Source: Microbacterium sp. SORGH_AS_0888 | GTDB taxonomy: Bacteria; Actinomycetota; Actinomycetes; Actinomycetales; Microbacteriaceae | Direction: 5' to 3' | Length of the DNA stretch: 64,000 nt | NCBI RefSeq assembly: GCF_030818905.1 | Contig: NZ_JAUTAZ010000001.1 | Location: 3,162,001-3,226,000, forward strand | In this document: one piece after another, positions 49,078 to 58,495 of the stretch | Numbering within the stretch: the first letter of the stretch is position 1 | Layout of the letters: each line of letters starts with the position of its first letter | The notes under the pieces: model-generated | Told to the model about the DNA's origin: nothing | Seen by the model: the letters and a program-made list of their open reading frames with translations, nothing else | Databases searched by the model: none | Program-made: the position numbers and the translations under genes

Positions 49078-49737
49078 TCAGGGGAGCCAGAGCACCACAC
49101 CCGTCATCCCGGTGAGGACGGCGGCCACGCCCGCCCGGATGGCGTCGCCGCACCGCTCGGCGGTGAAGGAGGCCTCGCTGAAGTGGGTCGCGGTACCGAG
49201 GCCCTCGCCCCGGTAGCCGGCTCCCGTCCAGTCGACGGCCGTCACGTTGGCGGTCGGCTCCGCGAGCTCGGCGCCGAGCACGAGGAACGGCACGTCGAGG
49301 TGATTCGCGCTGACCGTCGCGAGCGGATCGATGAGCGGGTCGCCCACGCTGACGACCAGCTCGGGGTGCAGCTCCATCGCGGCCACGATCCCCGCGACCG
49401 GGTCCTCGGCGCCGGAGACCGTGCGCAGATCCGCGTTCGTCTCGGACGCCCATGCGGTGACCGCGGCGACGAGAGCGGTCGTGGTGCTCGAGTCATCCCC
49501 GACCAGCAGGGCGACGCGGTATCCGGGGGACGGACGGACACCGCGCCACGAGCCGTCCGCGGGCATCACGGTCGCCTCGGGAGTGGGGGCGATCGCGGGC
49601 GCGAAGCCCGCCGACGGTGTGCCGACGGCCGTCGTGGCCGGATGCGGGATGCTCCAGTCGGAGCCGGCGCAGCCGGTGAGACAGACCAGAAGCAGGGTCG
49701 CGACGAGGCTCGTCGCGACGACGGTGCGATGGGGCAC
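49078..49737 (-). CDS. Lipoprotein, periplasmic-binding/BMP-like
   Basis: 219 residues. Signal with lipobox CLTGC near residue 23, then a Pro/Ala/Thr-rich stretch and an alternating alpha/beta domain (YRVALLVGDDSSTTTALVAA, ELVVSVGDPLIDPL, VPFLVLGAELAE). It resembles half of a BMP or LacI-type periplasmic binding protein, but the usual ~300-residue length is not reached, so it may be a reduced binding protein. Ligand unknown. It converges with pncA, 9 bp apart. Confidence 0.6.
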   Translation of the reverse strand: MPHRTVVATSLVATLLLVCLTGCAGSDWSIPHPATTAVGTPSAGFAPAIAPTPEATVMPADGSWRGVRPSPGYRVALLVGDDSSTTTALVAAVTAWASETNADLRTVSGAEDPVAGIVAAMELHPELVVSVGDPLIDPLATVSANHLDVPFLVLGAELAEPTANVTAVDWTGAGYRGEGLGTATHFSEASFTAERCGDAIRAGVAAVLTGMTGVVLWLP

Positions 49738-50018
49738 GGCAGATCCTTGCGGGTTGGGCTTCCTTCAGCATGCGGGACGCCGCGATCGCACGCGGGCCCC
49801 GGACGCCGCGTTCCCGAAGTGTTCGCCGGATCTGCGCCGTGCGTTCACGGAGCGCGTCACGTGCCGTCCACGATCCCGTCGCCGACTGTTCGCTTCCGAG
49901 CGGGTCCATAGGTCGAACAGAATTCACTCCCAGGAAAGGTCCGGGGTCGAGCCTTGGGCATCGGGTCGCGCGTTCGTGCGTCCCGACACCCTCCACTTCC
50001 CCACAGAACGGAAGACTC

Positions 50019-51995
50019 ATGCTTCTCGCAGTACCCCCACGGCGGACCCGCCGCGCGGCGACGTGGCTCTCCGCCGCAGCCGTGACGGCCGCTCTCGTCC
50101 TCGGCGGCGCGATCATCGTGCCGGCCGCCGCCTCCGCCGACACCCCCGCGTCCTACACGGGTCTCGTCCTCGGCGTCGGCGCCGACGAGAGCCAGCGCGT
50201 CGTCAGCTGGTACACCACGGCCGACAGCGCCCAGGTCGTGCAGCTCGCCCCCACCCAGGCTCTCGTCGGCGGTGACTTCGTCGCATCCGTCACGACCTTC
50301 TCGGCCACCGGCGCGGCGAACGTCTCGACCACCGGCTACAACCGCCACGCGGTGCTCACCGGCCTGAACGAGAACACGCAGTATTCCTACCGCGTCGGCT
50401 CCGACGGCAACTGGTCGCAGACCTACTCGTTCAAGACGCAGTCCTTCGAGGGCGACTTCGACTTCCTGTTCTTCGGCGACCCGCAGATCGGCTCCTCGGG
50501 CAACACGACCAAGGACGGCGCCGGCTGGGCCGACACCCTCAACGTCGCGTTGACCGCGAACCCGAACGCGGAGCTTCTCGTGTCGGGCGGCGACCAGGTG
50601 GAGACCGCGAACACGGAGTCCCAGTGGGATGCGTTCCTCGCGCCCGACCAGCTCCGCCAGTACCCGTGGGCGGCCACGATCGGCAACCACGACGTGGGCG
50701 GCAAGGCCTACGAGCAGCACTTCTACACGCCGAACACCGACTACTCGGCGGCGTACTACAAGGACGCCACCAAGAAGTCGACCACGTCGGGCGGCGACTA
50801 CTGGTACATCTACAAGGACGTGCTGTTCATCGACCTGAACAGCAACAGCTACGACTCGACGTCCGGCGGCGGCGACGCGGCGCACGTGAAGTACGTGACC
50901 GACGTCATCAACGCGCACGGCTCCGAGGCCAAGTACAAGGTCCTCGTCTACCACCACTCGATCTACTCCGCGGCCGACCACGCGAAGGACGCCGACAACA
51001 AGGTCCGTCGCACGGACTTCCCGGCCACGTTCTCCCAGCTCGGCGTCGACCTCGTGCTCCAGGGCCACGACCACGTGTACACCCGCAGCTACGAGATCAA
51101 GGACGGCGTGAAGGCCAACCCGAACGAGCAGCCCGGCCAGAACGACGTGTTCGTCGGCGAGGGCGGCGTGATCTACATGACCGCCAACTCCTCGTCGGGG
51201 TCGAAGTACTACGACATCACCCAGCCCGACTCGTCCGGCACGAGCGGCGCCGGAAACGGTGCCGACCCGCTCAACCCCGGCAACTACTGGTACGACTCGG
51301 TCGAGAACCAGGAGCACGTGCGCAGCTACGTCAAGGTCCAGGTCAAGGCCGACAAGCTCGTCGTCGAAGGCGTCCGCTCCGGAACCTGCGACGCGCCCAA
51401 CGGTGCCGTGGAAGCCGGTCGGGTGAGCTGCGGCGCGGACGGCGCCGGCTACACGGCTCCCGGCGGCGGGGTCGGATCGCTGATCGACTCCGTCACGATC
51501 CACCCGTACCACGGTGCGGGTCAGGACATCCAGGTCGACGTGCCGACGGCCGCCCCGGGCGAGTTCGGCTGGACGATCGACGGACACAACGGCCTCGTCG
51601 ACATGGGGACGGCGCAGGAGCAGTCGAACTTCTTCCAGGCGACCGGCTCGATCAACCCCATCAGCGTCTCCGACACCCGGTCGTCGCTCGCGCCGTGGTC
51701 GCTCAGCGGTGTGCTGGGCGACTTCACGGACGGGACCAAGACGTTCTCGGGCAGCTTCCTGGGCTGGTCCCCGAAGGTCGCCGCCGCGGGAGCGGGCGCC
51801 GTCGCGGGCAGCGCGATCGCCTCGGGCTTCGACGGCGGCAAGGGCCTCTCGGTCAGCCGTGTGCTCGGCTCCGCCGCGCAGGGCCACGAGCGCGGTCAGG
51901 CCCAGCTGGGCGCCGACCTCGACCTGAAGCTGCCGATCGACACCGCGAAGGGCAGCTACCGCGCGACCCTCACGGTGACCGCTCTGGCCGGCTGA
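50019..51995 (+). CDS. Secreted purple acid phosphatase-like metallophosphoesterase
   Basis: 658 residues. A signal peptide (RAATWLSAAAVTAALVLGGA) is followed by a Fn3-like N-terminal domain and a calcineurin-like catalytic domain: GDPQIG, SGGDQVE, IGNHD, VYHHSIYSA and QGHDHVYTRSY carry the metal ligands. A Ser/Thr/Gly-rich C-terminal domain (about 480-650) may bind the envelope. Probably phosphate release from organic esters outside the cell. A strong terminator follows at 52013. Confidence 0.88.
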   Translation: MLLAVPPRRTRRAATWLSAAAVTAALVLGGAIIVPAAASADTPASYTGLVLGVGADESQRVVSWYTTADSAQVVQLAPTQALVGGDFVASVTTFSATGAANVSTTGYNRHAVLTGLNENTQYSYRVGSDGNWSQTYSFKTQSFEGDFDFLFFGDPQIGSSGNTTKDGAGWADTLNVALTANPNAELLVSGGDQVETANTESQWDAFLAPDQLRQYPWAATIGNHDVGGKAYEQHFYTPNTDYSAAYYKDATKKSTTSGGDYWYIYKDVLFIDLNSNSYDSTSGGGDAAHVKYVTDVINAHGSEAKYKVLVYHHSIYSAADHAKDADNKVRRTDFPATFSQLGVDLVLQGHDHVYTRSYEIKDGVKANPNEQPGQNDVFVGEGGVIYMTANSSSGSKYYDITQPDSSGTSGAGNGADPLNPGNYWYDSVENQEHVRSYVKVQVKADKLVVEGVRSGTCDAPNGAVEAGRVSCGADGAGYTAPGGGVGSLIDSVTIHPYHGAGQDIQVDVPTAAPGEFGWTIDGHNGLVDMGTAQEQSNFFQATGSINPISVSDTRSSLAPWSLSGVLGDFTDGTKTFSGSFLGWSPKVAAAGAGAVAGSAIASGFDGGKGLSVSRVLGSAAQGHERGQAQLGADLDLKLPIDTAKGSYRATLTVTALAG

Positions 51996-52012
51996 CGTCC
52001 GGTCCACCCCGC

Positions 52013-52048
52013 GTCCGTGGGTGAGGGGATCTCCCCTCACCCACGGAC
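52013..52048 (+). terminator. Strong hairpin terminator
   Basis: A perfect 16-bp stem GTCCGTGGGTGAGGGG and its complement with loop ATCT; no T tract. Confidence 0.7.
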
Positions 52049-52082
52049 ACTCCCGTTTCCGCCCCCGTCCGAAAGCCCCGTC

Positions 52083-53168
52083 ATGAACGCACGTCGTCCC
52101 CTTCGAAGCCTCCGCCCCGCGCTCCGGCGCATCGGCGTCGCCGCGCTCGCCGCGCTCGCCGCCCTGCTCCCCGCCCTCCCCGCCGCGGCGGCGGACGGCG
52201 ACGTCACCTGGACCGTCCGCACCGCGTCCAACGCCTTCGGCGCCGATCGCACGAGCTTCGCCTACACGGTCGACCCGGGCGGCTCGGTCAGCGACGCCAT
52301 CGTGATCGCGAACCACGGTCAGCAGCCCGTCGACCTGAAGGTCTACGCCTCCGACGGCTTCACCTCCGATGAGGGGCAGCTCTCCCTCCGGGTGTCCGGC
52401 GAGGCGTCGCAGGCGGTCGGCGCCTGGATCGTCCCGGACGCGTCGACCGTCACGGTTCCCGCGGGGCAGAGCGCCACCGTCCCGTTCACCGTCCGCATCC
52501 CCGACAACGCGACGCCGGGGGACTACGCCGGCGGTGTCGTGACCTCCCTCACCGTCCCCGACGCCGCCAGCGGTGTGAACGTCGATCGGCGCCTCGGCAT
52601 CCGGGTCGACCTGCGGGTCGGCGGCGCCCTCGCGCCCGCCCTCGCCGTCGAGGACATGTCGGTCTCATGGAACGGAGGACTCAACCCCTTCGCGGGCGGA
52701 GACGCCACTGTGACCTACACGCTTCACAACACCGGCAACACCGTGCTCTCGGCGCAGCCGGCGGCGCGCGTCTCCGGCCTCTTCGGACTCTTCGGCGTCG
52801 ACGCGGCGCCGGGCGCCGACATCCCGCAGCTTCTTCCGGGCGAGAGCTGGACGACGACGATGACGGCCCCCGGCGTGCCCCCGGTGCTCGCCCTGATCGC
52901 CGCGACGACGGTCACTCCGCTGGTGAAGGATGCCGCGGGCTCCGTCTCGCCGATCGACGTCGTCTCGGGCACGGCGGTGGGTGCGGCGGTGCCGTGGACG
53001 CTGCTGGCGATCATCGTCCTCCTCGTCCTCGCCGCCGTGCTGTGGCGCAGCCGGCGACGTCGCAGGCAGGCGCTCGCCGCCGCCCAGGTGGATGCACGGG
53101 TCGACGAGGCGGTCGCGAAGGCGCTCGAGGAGCGCGAGCGGACTACCGCCGGCTCGCGCGGCGACTGA
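52083..53168 (+). CDS. DUF916 (WxL-like) cell-surface protein
   Basis: 361 residues. Signal peptide (IGVAALAALAALLPALPAAA), then a beta-sandwich DUF916 domain with SFAYTVDPGGSVSDAIVI and FTVRIPDNATPGDYAGGVV, a second Ig-like domain, a transmembrane helix (about 305-325, TLLAIIVLLVLAAVLW) and a basic cytoplasmic tail. In Firmicutes such proteins sit with WxL proteins at the peptidoglycan. Its 3' end overlaps the 3' end of the LPATG gene on the other strand by 26 bp. Confidence 0.8.
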   Translation: MNARRPLRSLRPALRRIGVAALAALAALLPALPAAAADGDVTWTVRTASNAFGADRTSFAYTVDPGGSVSDAIVIANHGQQPVDLKVYASDGFTSDEGQLSLRVSGEASQAVGAWIVPDASTVTVPAGQSATVPFTVRIPDNATPGDYAGGVVTSLTVPDAASGVNVDRRLGIRVDLRVGGALAPALAVEDMSVSWNGGLNPFAGGDATVTYTLHNTGNTVLSAQPAARVSGLFGLFGVDAAPGADIPQLLPGESWTTTMTAPGVPPVLALIAATTVTPLVKDAAGSVSPIDVVSGTAVGAAVPWTLLAIIVLLVLAAVLWRSRRRRRQALAAAQVDARVDEAVAKALEERERTTAGSRGD

Positions 53169-53466
53169 GTCCCACCGCTCCGCCGCCGAGGGCAAGGGCG
53201 CCCACGGCGGCGAGCGCGGCGGCCCAGAGAGCGGCCGCATCCCCTCCCGTCGCCGGGAGCGATCCCGTCGCCGTCCCGGGTGGGGCAGGCGTAGCGGGCT
53301 CGGCGGCCGCCGAGCGGGCGGGCACGACGACGGTGATGATCATGGAGCCCCCGGGCGCGGCGTCGCCGCTCGGGGGCTCCGCCGCGAGAGCGGGGCCCGT
53401 CGGCAGCAGCGCCGACGACAGCGCGAACAGCGTGAGGGCGGCGGCGGCGGTGTGCCGTCTTGTCAT
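53143..53466 (-). CDS. Small LPATG-anchored surface protein
   Basis: 107 residues. Signal peptide (AAAALTLFALSSALLPTGPALA), a short Pro/Ala-rich exposed segment with MIITVVVPARS, then LPATG near residue 68, a hydrophobic helix and a basic tail (SRRASRR), which is a sortase sorting signal. It lies upstream of, and on the same strand as, no sortase in the window. It may act together with the DUF916 protein. Confidence 0.7.
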   Translation of the reverse strand: MTRRHTAAAALTLFALSSALLPTGPALAAEPPSGDAAPGGSMIITVVVPARSAAAEPATPAPPGTATGSLPATGGDAAALWAAALAAVGALALGGGAVGLSRRASRR

Positions 53467-53495
53467 GACTCTCTTTCCTCCCTCGCCCGTGGCCC

Positions 53496-54815
53496 TCATT
53501 CGCCGAGCGCCGCGGGCGCGGCAGCCCGGCGTCGGGTGAACAGCCACAGCACGCCGACGACAGCGACGAGCACGAGGTAGGAAGCGATCGGGAACCGCGC
53601 CACGGCGTCGAACACGGGCTGCAGCACGGTTTCGCCATCCGTGCCGATCGCCACGATCCAGCAGACGGCGGCGAGGATCGCGAGGATCGCCACCGTGACG
53701 CGGAACGCCGGGTACGCACGGGCGTGTGAGAGCCAGATCAGCAGCGGCAGCACGAGGATCGCCGCGCACAGCTGCGCGAGCTCGACACCGATGTTGAAAC
53801 CGAGGATGGCGACCAGCCGCTCGCCGAGCCCGAGGTTCAGGTCGAGGATCGTGGTGGCGAACGCGGTGCCGTGCACGAGGCCGAAGCCGCCCGCGATCAA
53901 CAGCTCGCCGCGGGGGAGCAGGGGCCGGACGGCATGGATGGCCGCGACCATGATCGAGACCGCGACCAGGACCTCGACGGGCTTCGTCGGGAAGGACACG
54001 ACACCGAGCGACACGAGCGCGAGCGTGATCAGATGCCCGACCGTGAACGACGTGATGACCAGCGTCGCGCGGAGGATCGTGCGACGCAGCGGGATCGGCT
54101 GCGTCCAGCGGAAGCCGCGGCGGGCGCGCACCGCCAGCGAGGGCGCGACGATCAGCAGCGTGGACAGGAACAGCAGGTGGTCGGTGCCCTCCGCGATGTG
54201 CAGCATTCCCAGCCAGACGACCGAGAGGAAGCCGTGCAGTGGGGTCTGCTCGGTGCGCTCGAGGGTGATGTCGGTGACGCCGCCGCCGAGCACTCCGATG
54301 ACCTGAGGGTCGCCCTCGGCGACCTGCCCGTTGTCCCAGTCGCTCACGAGCGCGACATAGACCTGATGCCCCGGCACGACGTCGATGATGAAATCATCGT
54401 GCAGCGTGACCTTGCCCGTGATCGGCCGGCCCGCCGAGAATCGAATTGTCGTGACGATGGCGTCCTCGCCATTCACGGTGCGGAATTCGGGTTGCTGGCT
54501 AACCTCGGGGGAGAGCGTGGATGCGCTGTCCGCCACCGAGACGCGATGCAGGATGAAGCTCATGAGATTTGCGGATATCGCATCCAGTGCCGACTGATCG
54601 GTCGGAATGTCATAGCCCGTGGCGGCGACGAATCCGGCTTTCTGGATCTGCATCTCGACGTCGACCGCGTCGGACTGCACCGTGACGAACACGCCCGTCG
54701 TGCCGACGGGGTGAGCAGACGCGCGCTGCGCGGGCAGGATCACGAGAACGGCGGCGGCCAGCAGGGCCGCGAGAACGATCAGGGCCCGAGAACGCCGGGC
54801 GAGCACAGGAATCAC
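53496..54815 (-). CDS. HupE/UreJ family membrane protein with extracellular domain
   Basis: 439 residues from GTG 54815 (an in-frame start at 54914 exists). A signal-like helix (RALIVLAALLAAAVLVIL) precedes AHPVGTTGVFVTVQ, an exposed beta domain (about 35-190), then a HupE-like set of six or seven helices containing GMLHIAEGTDHLLFLSTLL (with the His/Asp motif of the family), SFTVGHLITLALVSLG and HGTAFATTILDLNLG. HupE/UreJ proteins are implicated in nickel or cobalt handling; the substrate here is unknown. It is preceded on its strand by the divergent lsr2 gene. Confidence 0.75.
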   Translation of the reverse strand: MIPVLARRSRALIVLAALLAAAVLVILPAQRASAHPVGTTGVFVTVQSDAVDVEMQIQKAGFVAATGYDIPTDQSALDAISANLMSFILHRVSVADSASTLSPEVSQQPEFRTVNGEDAIVTTIRFSAGRPITGKVTLHDDFIIDVVPGHQVYVALVSDWDNGQVAEGDPQVIGVLGGGVTDITLERTEQTPLHGFLSVVWLGMLHIAEGTDHLLFLSTLLIVAPSLAVRARRGFRWTQPIPLRRTILRATLVITSFTVGHLITLALVSLGVVSFPTKPVEVLVAVSIMVAAIHAVRPLLPRGELLIAGGFGLVHGTAFATTILDLNLGLGERLVAILGFNIGVELAQLCAAILVLPLLIWLSHARAYPAFRVTVAILAILAAVCWIVAIGTDGETVLQPVFDAVARFPIASYLVLVAVVGVLWLFTRRRAAAPAALGE

Positions 54816-55011
54816 GAGCCGACCGTACTGACATCGGGAAAACACGAGGGGAACACCCGGCAACCGGATGGCGCACCCGCCGTCTCGACACACGTGCACG
54901 CAATTGTCGCACATCCAGGTTCATGGGCAATTCTTTGGCTAATGTGGATGTATCGGAGTCCCGACGTATTCGGAATTCCGCCATCCATCCCACATCCGAA
55001 AGCAGGAATTC

Positions 55012-55356
55012 ATGGCAAAGAAGGTCACAGTCGAATTGGTCGATGACCTGGACGGCACGCCTATCGCCGAGAACGGGGGTGGCACGGTCGTCTTCTCCCT
55101 CGAGCGCCGCAGCTACGAGATCGACCTCTCCGATGCCAACCTCGCACGCCTCCGCGATGCCCTGCAGCCCTTCATCGACGCCGGTCGTGTCGTGTCCGCC
55201 GGCACGGCGGCGCCCCGTGCCCGTGCAGCGCGGCCCGCAGCCAGCTCGCGTGATCTCGGTGCGGTCCGTGAGTGGGCGCGCGCGAACGGCCACACCGTCT
55301 CCGACCGCGGACGGGTGCCGGCTTCGGTCATCGAGGCCTATGACGCCGCCCACTGA
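55012..55356 (+). CDS. lsr2: Lsr2 nucleoid-associated protein
   Basis: 114 residues. The N-terminal dimerisation domain reads [19 protein letters not shown], then [19 protein letters not shown], and the C-terminal DNA-binding domain has [22 protein letters not shown] with the RGR AT-hook-like loop. It is an H-NS-like silencer that prefers AT-rich DNA, and would therefore be expected to act on the less GC-rich left part of the window. Confidence 0.95.
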   Translation: MAKKVTVELVDDLDGTPIAENGGGTVVFSLERRSYEIDLSDANLARLRDALQPFIDAGRVVSAGTAAPRARAARPAASSRDLGAVREWARANGHTVSDRGRVPASVIEAYDAAH

Positions 55357-55365
55357 GGGCTAGAC

Positions 55366-55412
55366 GACGATCGCGGGGCCCGCAGCTTTCCGCTGCGGGC
55401 CCCGCGATCGTC
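55366..55412. terminator. Very strong bidirectional terminator
   Basis: A perfect 21-bp stem (left arm 55366-55386, right arm 55392-55412) with loop TTTCC, between convergent lsr2 and the protease gene. Confidence 0.85.
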
Positions 55413-55439
55413 TGCGTAGCCGGAGTCTGCGATGCCGCG

Positions 55440-56630
55440 TCAGGCCGCCGGACCCGCCGCCAGCGTCACCGTGGCCGTGGCGGGAACGCCCTGCTGGTCC
55501 GTCCAGGACAGGGTCACGGTGTCGCCGGGCTTGTGCGCGGCCAGCGCCTGCGAGAGCCCGGTCCAACCGGTGACGGCCCGGCCGTCGACCGCCGTGATGG
55601 TGTCGCCGGCCTCGAGACCGGCGGTCGCGGCGGGCGTCGCGTCGACGACCCCGCCGATCAGGGCCCCGGTCGTCGTCGAGGGGAGCGCGGAGACGCCGGG
55701 AGCTGCGGAGACGCCGAGGAAGGCCGGGTAGCCGAGCGCCACGCCATCCGTCTCGTCCCCCGCGCGGATCTGATCCACGATCGCGAGCGCCTTCTCGATG
55801 GGGATGGCGTAGGCCGTCGTGACGGCGGTTCCGCTGGAGGCCGCGGTCGTCATGCCCACGACCTCGCCCTGCGCGTCGAGCAGCGCCCCGCCCGAGTCGC
55901 CGGGGACGACATCCGCCGAGACCTGGATCATCCCGTGCAGCGTCTCGCCCGCGACCGTGCCCTCGGCCTGGGTCGTCACGCTCGACTGGAGCGCCGTGAT
56001 GGCTCCGTCGGCCGCCATCAGCGTGCCACCGCCGGACGCGTTCCCGACGGCGGTGACCGCATCGCCCACCGCCTCGTTGTCGTTGTCGATCGTGACGGTG
56101 GGGAGGTCGGCGGCATCCTTCAGCTGCAGCAGCGCGACGTCGTCCTTCACATCCGTCCCGACGACCGTCGCGGCGTAGGTCAGCCCGTTCGACGGGTCCG
56201 TCACGCGGATCTCGGTCGAGCCCTCGATCACGTGGTTGTTCGTGAGGACGAGTCCGTCGCTCGTGAGCACCATCCCCGTGCCCGCCGCCGCGGCGTCCTG
56301 GTATCCGAGGGCGGTGTCGATCAGGACGACGCCCGTGGACTCGCTCGCGCTCGCGGCTGTCGCCGGCGTCTGCGTCACGCGCTGCGAGGTGCTCTGCCTT
56401 CCCGTGGCTCCCTGCCGGCTGGGCTCCAGCACCTCGGTCGTGCCGCCGGTCGCGGCGGGGGAATGCGTCAGCTCGCTCGCGGCGGCGTACACCGCGGCGC
56501 TCGTCGCCAGCGGGATGCCGAGCGCGAGCGTGCCGGCGAGAGCGAATCCGGCGGCGGCGCACGCGAGCGGCGCGGTGCGCCGGTACCACGGGCGCGTGCG
56601 GGGTCGGGGGCTGTTCACGGTTCCGGTCAT
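55440..56630 (-). CDS. HtrA-like trypsin protease with PDZ domain
   Basis: 396 residues from ATG 56630 with aggagacgacc upstream. One N-terminal membrane segment (LACAAAGFALAGTLALGIPL), a Ser/Thr linker, then a trypsin-like domain: His in LVLTNNHVIEGSTE, Asp in KDDVALLQLKDA and Ser in VVPGDSGGALLDAQ. The C-terminal PDZ domain has GALIGGVVDATPAATAGLE and DTITAVDGRAV. A periplasm- or wall-side quality-control protease of the S1C family. Length is normal for actinobacterial HtrA. Confidence 0.9.
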   Translation of the reverse strand: MTGTVNSPRPRTRPWYRRTAPLACAAAGFALAGTLALGIPLATSAAVYAAASELTHSPAATGGTTEVLEPSRQGATGRQSTSQRVTQTPATAASASESTGVVLIDTALGYQDAAAAGTGMVLTSDGLVLTNNHVIEGSTEIRVTDPSNGLTYAATVVGTDVKDDVALLQLKDAADLPTVTIDNDNEAVGDAVTAVGNASGGGTLMAADGAITALQSSVTTQAEGTVAGETLHGMIQVSADVVPGDSGGALLDAQGEVVGMTTAASSGTAVTTAYAIPIEKALAIVDQIRAGDETDGVALGYPAFLGVSAAPGVSALPSTTTGALIGGVVDATPAATAGLEAGDTITAVDGRAVTGWTGLSQALAAHKPGDTVTLSWTDQQGVPATATVTLAAGPAA

Positions 56631-56824
56631 GGTCGTCTCCTGTGGCTCATGTTCTGAAGACATGAGACCAACCGCGCCGATGTGCGGGCGATCCGAACCC
56701 TTTGGGATCTCTGTGTGCGGCGCCGAGGTCACGGGGCCCAGCCGGTGGTCAGGCCGCCATAGAGGTCGGTGGGCCGGTCAGCCCTGAGACACGTCGCGTC
56801 GCGACGTCCGGGAGAATGAGGCGC

Positions 56825-57325
56825 ATGCCGCTCGAAACGCCCAGCGTCCGTGTCCGTTCGGCGGATCTGACGGGTCCTGACGGCGCCTCCGTCAGCCGTC
56901 TGGTCGAGGCGTATCTGATTCAGACCGAGCTCGAGAAGGCCACGCGGACGGGGGAGACCGGCACCATCGCTCGCCTGCCCGAGCGCTATCGCCGCGAGGT
57001 GGAGGATCCCGCGTGCGCCTACGAGGGCGCCACGGTCTATCTGGCCGAGCTCGGCGATGCGCCGATCGGAGTCGTCGTCGTCCAGCGGAGCCCGACGACG
57101 TGCGAGATCAAGCGCGTCTGGGTCGATCCGAGCGCGCGAGGCCTCCGGGTCGGCTCCGCGCTGATGGACGCGGCGCTCGAAGGAGGCGAGCTTCCCGTGC
57201 GACTGACCGTATGGGAGTGGCGGGAGGACGCGATTCGCCTGTATCGCCGCCGCGGCTTCGTTCCGGTCCCCTCGTGGGAACAACGGCCCGGTCTCGTCTG
57301 CATGGAGCTGGCCCGGCAGGGATGA
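56825..57325 (+). CDS. GNAT family N-acetyltransferase
   Basis: 166 residues. The acetyl-CoA loop is in KRVWVDPSARGLRVGSALMD (motif A, R-x-x-G-x-G/S variant), and LYRRRGFVPVP is motif B. The substrate is unknown. The start at ATG 56825 fits gggagaatgaggcgc; a start at 56816 is possible. It precedes the nucleoside hydrolase by 43 nt on the same strand. Confidence 0.85.
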   Translation: MPLETPSVRVRSADLTGPDGASVSRLVEAYLIQTELEKATRTGETGTIARLPERYRREVEDPACAYEGATVYLAELGDAPIGVVVVQRSPTTCEIKRVWVDPSARGLRVGSALMDAALEGGELPVRLTVWEWREDAIRLYRRRGFVPVPSWEQRPGLVCMELARQG

Positions 57326-57368
57326 GTCGGCGTACTACGCTGACCTCGAATCGACCCCCAGGAGCACC

Positions 57369-58424
57369 ATGCCCGACCGGCAGCGCATCATCCTCGACAC
57401 CGACATCGGTTACCTCAACGACGACAGCATCGCGCTCGCCGTGCTCCTGGGGAGCGAGGACGTCGATCTGCTCGGAGTGGCCGTCGTCGCCGGCAACTTC
57501 GATCACGACCAGGAGGTCGTCGACGGCCTGAGCATGCTCGAACGACTGGGGCGCACCGAGGTTCCGCTGTGGCGCGGCGCGGTGCAGCCGCTCGTCCATG
57601 AGCGCGGCCCCTACGAAGAGCGCGGGTGGGGACGTTTCGCCACGTTCCCGGAGCTCGACTATCCGCTGGGCCGGCCGCCGGCGATCGACGCCGCGCCGCT
57701 GCGTGCCGCCGCCGCGCTCCAGGTCGCGGCGCGGGAGCACCCGGGCGAGGTCACGGTCCTCGCCATCGGCCCCCTCACCAATCTCGCGATCGCGTTCGCC
57801 CTCGATCCCGAGCTGCCCGCCCTGCTCCGCCGGGTCGTGATCATGGGAGGCTCCGCCGTCAGCTTCGCGGGCGGAGCCGGGAACGTGACCCCGACCGCGG
57901 AGTTCAACTTCTGGGTCGATCCGGAAGCAGCGGCCGCCGTCCTTCGTGCGCCGGTGGAGAAGCTGCTGGTGCCGCTGAACGCGACCCGTCAGGTGGGCTA
58001 CACCGCCGACTTCCACCGTGCTGCGACGAGCGGTGACGGTGGCAGTGCCCGGATGCTCCGCGAACGCATGGCCGGGTTCTTCGACGAGGGCACCGACGAT
58101 CGCTCGGTGGCGAACTTCTCCCACTACGGCCTGACGGACTCGACCGCGGTGATCGCCGCCCTCCGGCCCGAGCTGTTCGACATCCGGCGCATGACCGTCC
58201 AGATCGACCTGAGTCACGGACCCGCATACGGCACCAGCTACCTCTACCGGCCCGGCGATCTGGACGAGGCCAAGGTCGCCAACGCCGACGGCGTCTGGGA
58301 CGCGTTCGTCCAGCCGCATCGGCTCGTCGGCGGCGTCTCATCGCCGTTCGAGGTCGATGTCGCGCTGTTCTGCGACGCCGACGCGGTGCGCGCGGAGTGT
58401 CTCACGAGGCTTGCGGGCGTGTAG
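57369..58424 (+). CDS. Inosine/uridine-type nucleoside hydrolase
   Basis: 351 residues. The Ca-binding N-terminal motif reads RIILDTDIGYLNDDSIAL, a variant of DTDxGxDD with insertion of Tyr-Leu-Asn. LTNLAIAFALDPEL and VIMGGSAV further on are family-typical. The C-terminal His region is less clear. It hydrolyses the N-glycosidic bond of nucleosides for base salvage. Start has caggagcacc upstream. Confidence 0.85.
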   Translation: MPDRQRIILDTDIGYLNDDSIALAVLLGSEDVDLLGVAVVAGNFDHDQEVVDGLSMLERLGRTEVPLWRGAVQPLVHERGPYEERGWGRFATFPELDYPLGRPPAIDAAPLRAAAALQVAAREHPGEVTVLAIGPLTNLAIAFALDPELPALLRRVVIMGGSAVSFAGGAGNVTPTAEFNFWVDPEAAAAVLRAPVEKLLVPLNATRQVGYTADFHRAATSGDGGSARMLRERMAGFFDEGTDDRSVANFSHYGLTDSTAVIAALRPELFDIRRMTVQIDLSHGPAYGTSYLYRPGDLDEAKVANADGVWDAFVQPHRLVGGVSSPFEVDVALFCDADAVRAECLTRLAGV

Positions 58425-58440
58425 CGCCCGCTCCGGCGGG

Positions 58441-58474
58441 CTCGCAGGAGAAGTCGCGGACCTCCTCCTGCGAG
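58441..58474. terminator. Hairpin between convergent genes
   Basis: A perfect 10-bp stem CTCGCAGGAG/CTCCTGCGAG with a 14-nt loop. Confidence 0.6.
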
Positions 58475-58495
58475 CGGCGGGACGCGAGGTGGGGA

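Noticed and set aside
49857..52316. Very long minus-strand open frame (over 800 codons)
   Set aside because: Antisense shadow of the metallophosphoesterase gene; Val/Arg/Gly-rich, no motifs.
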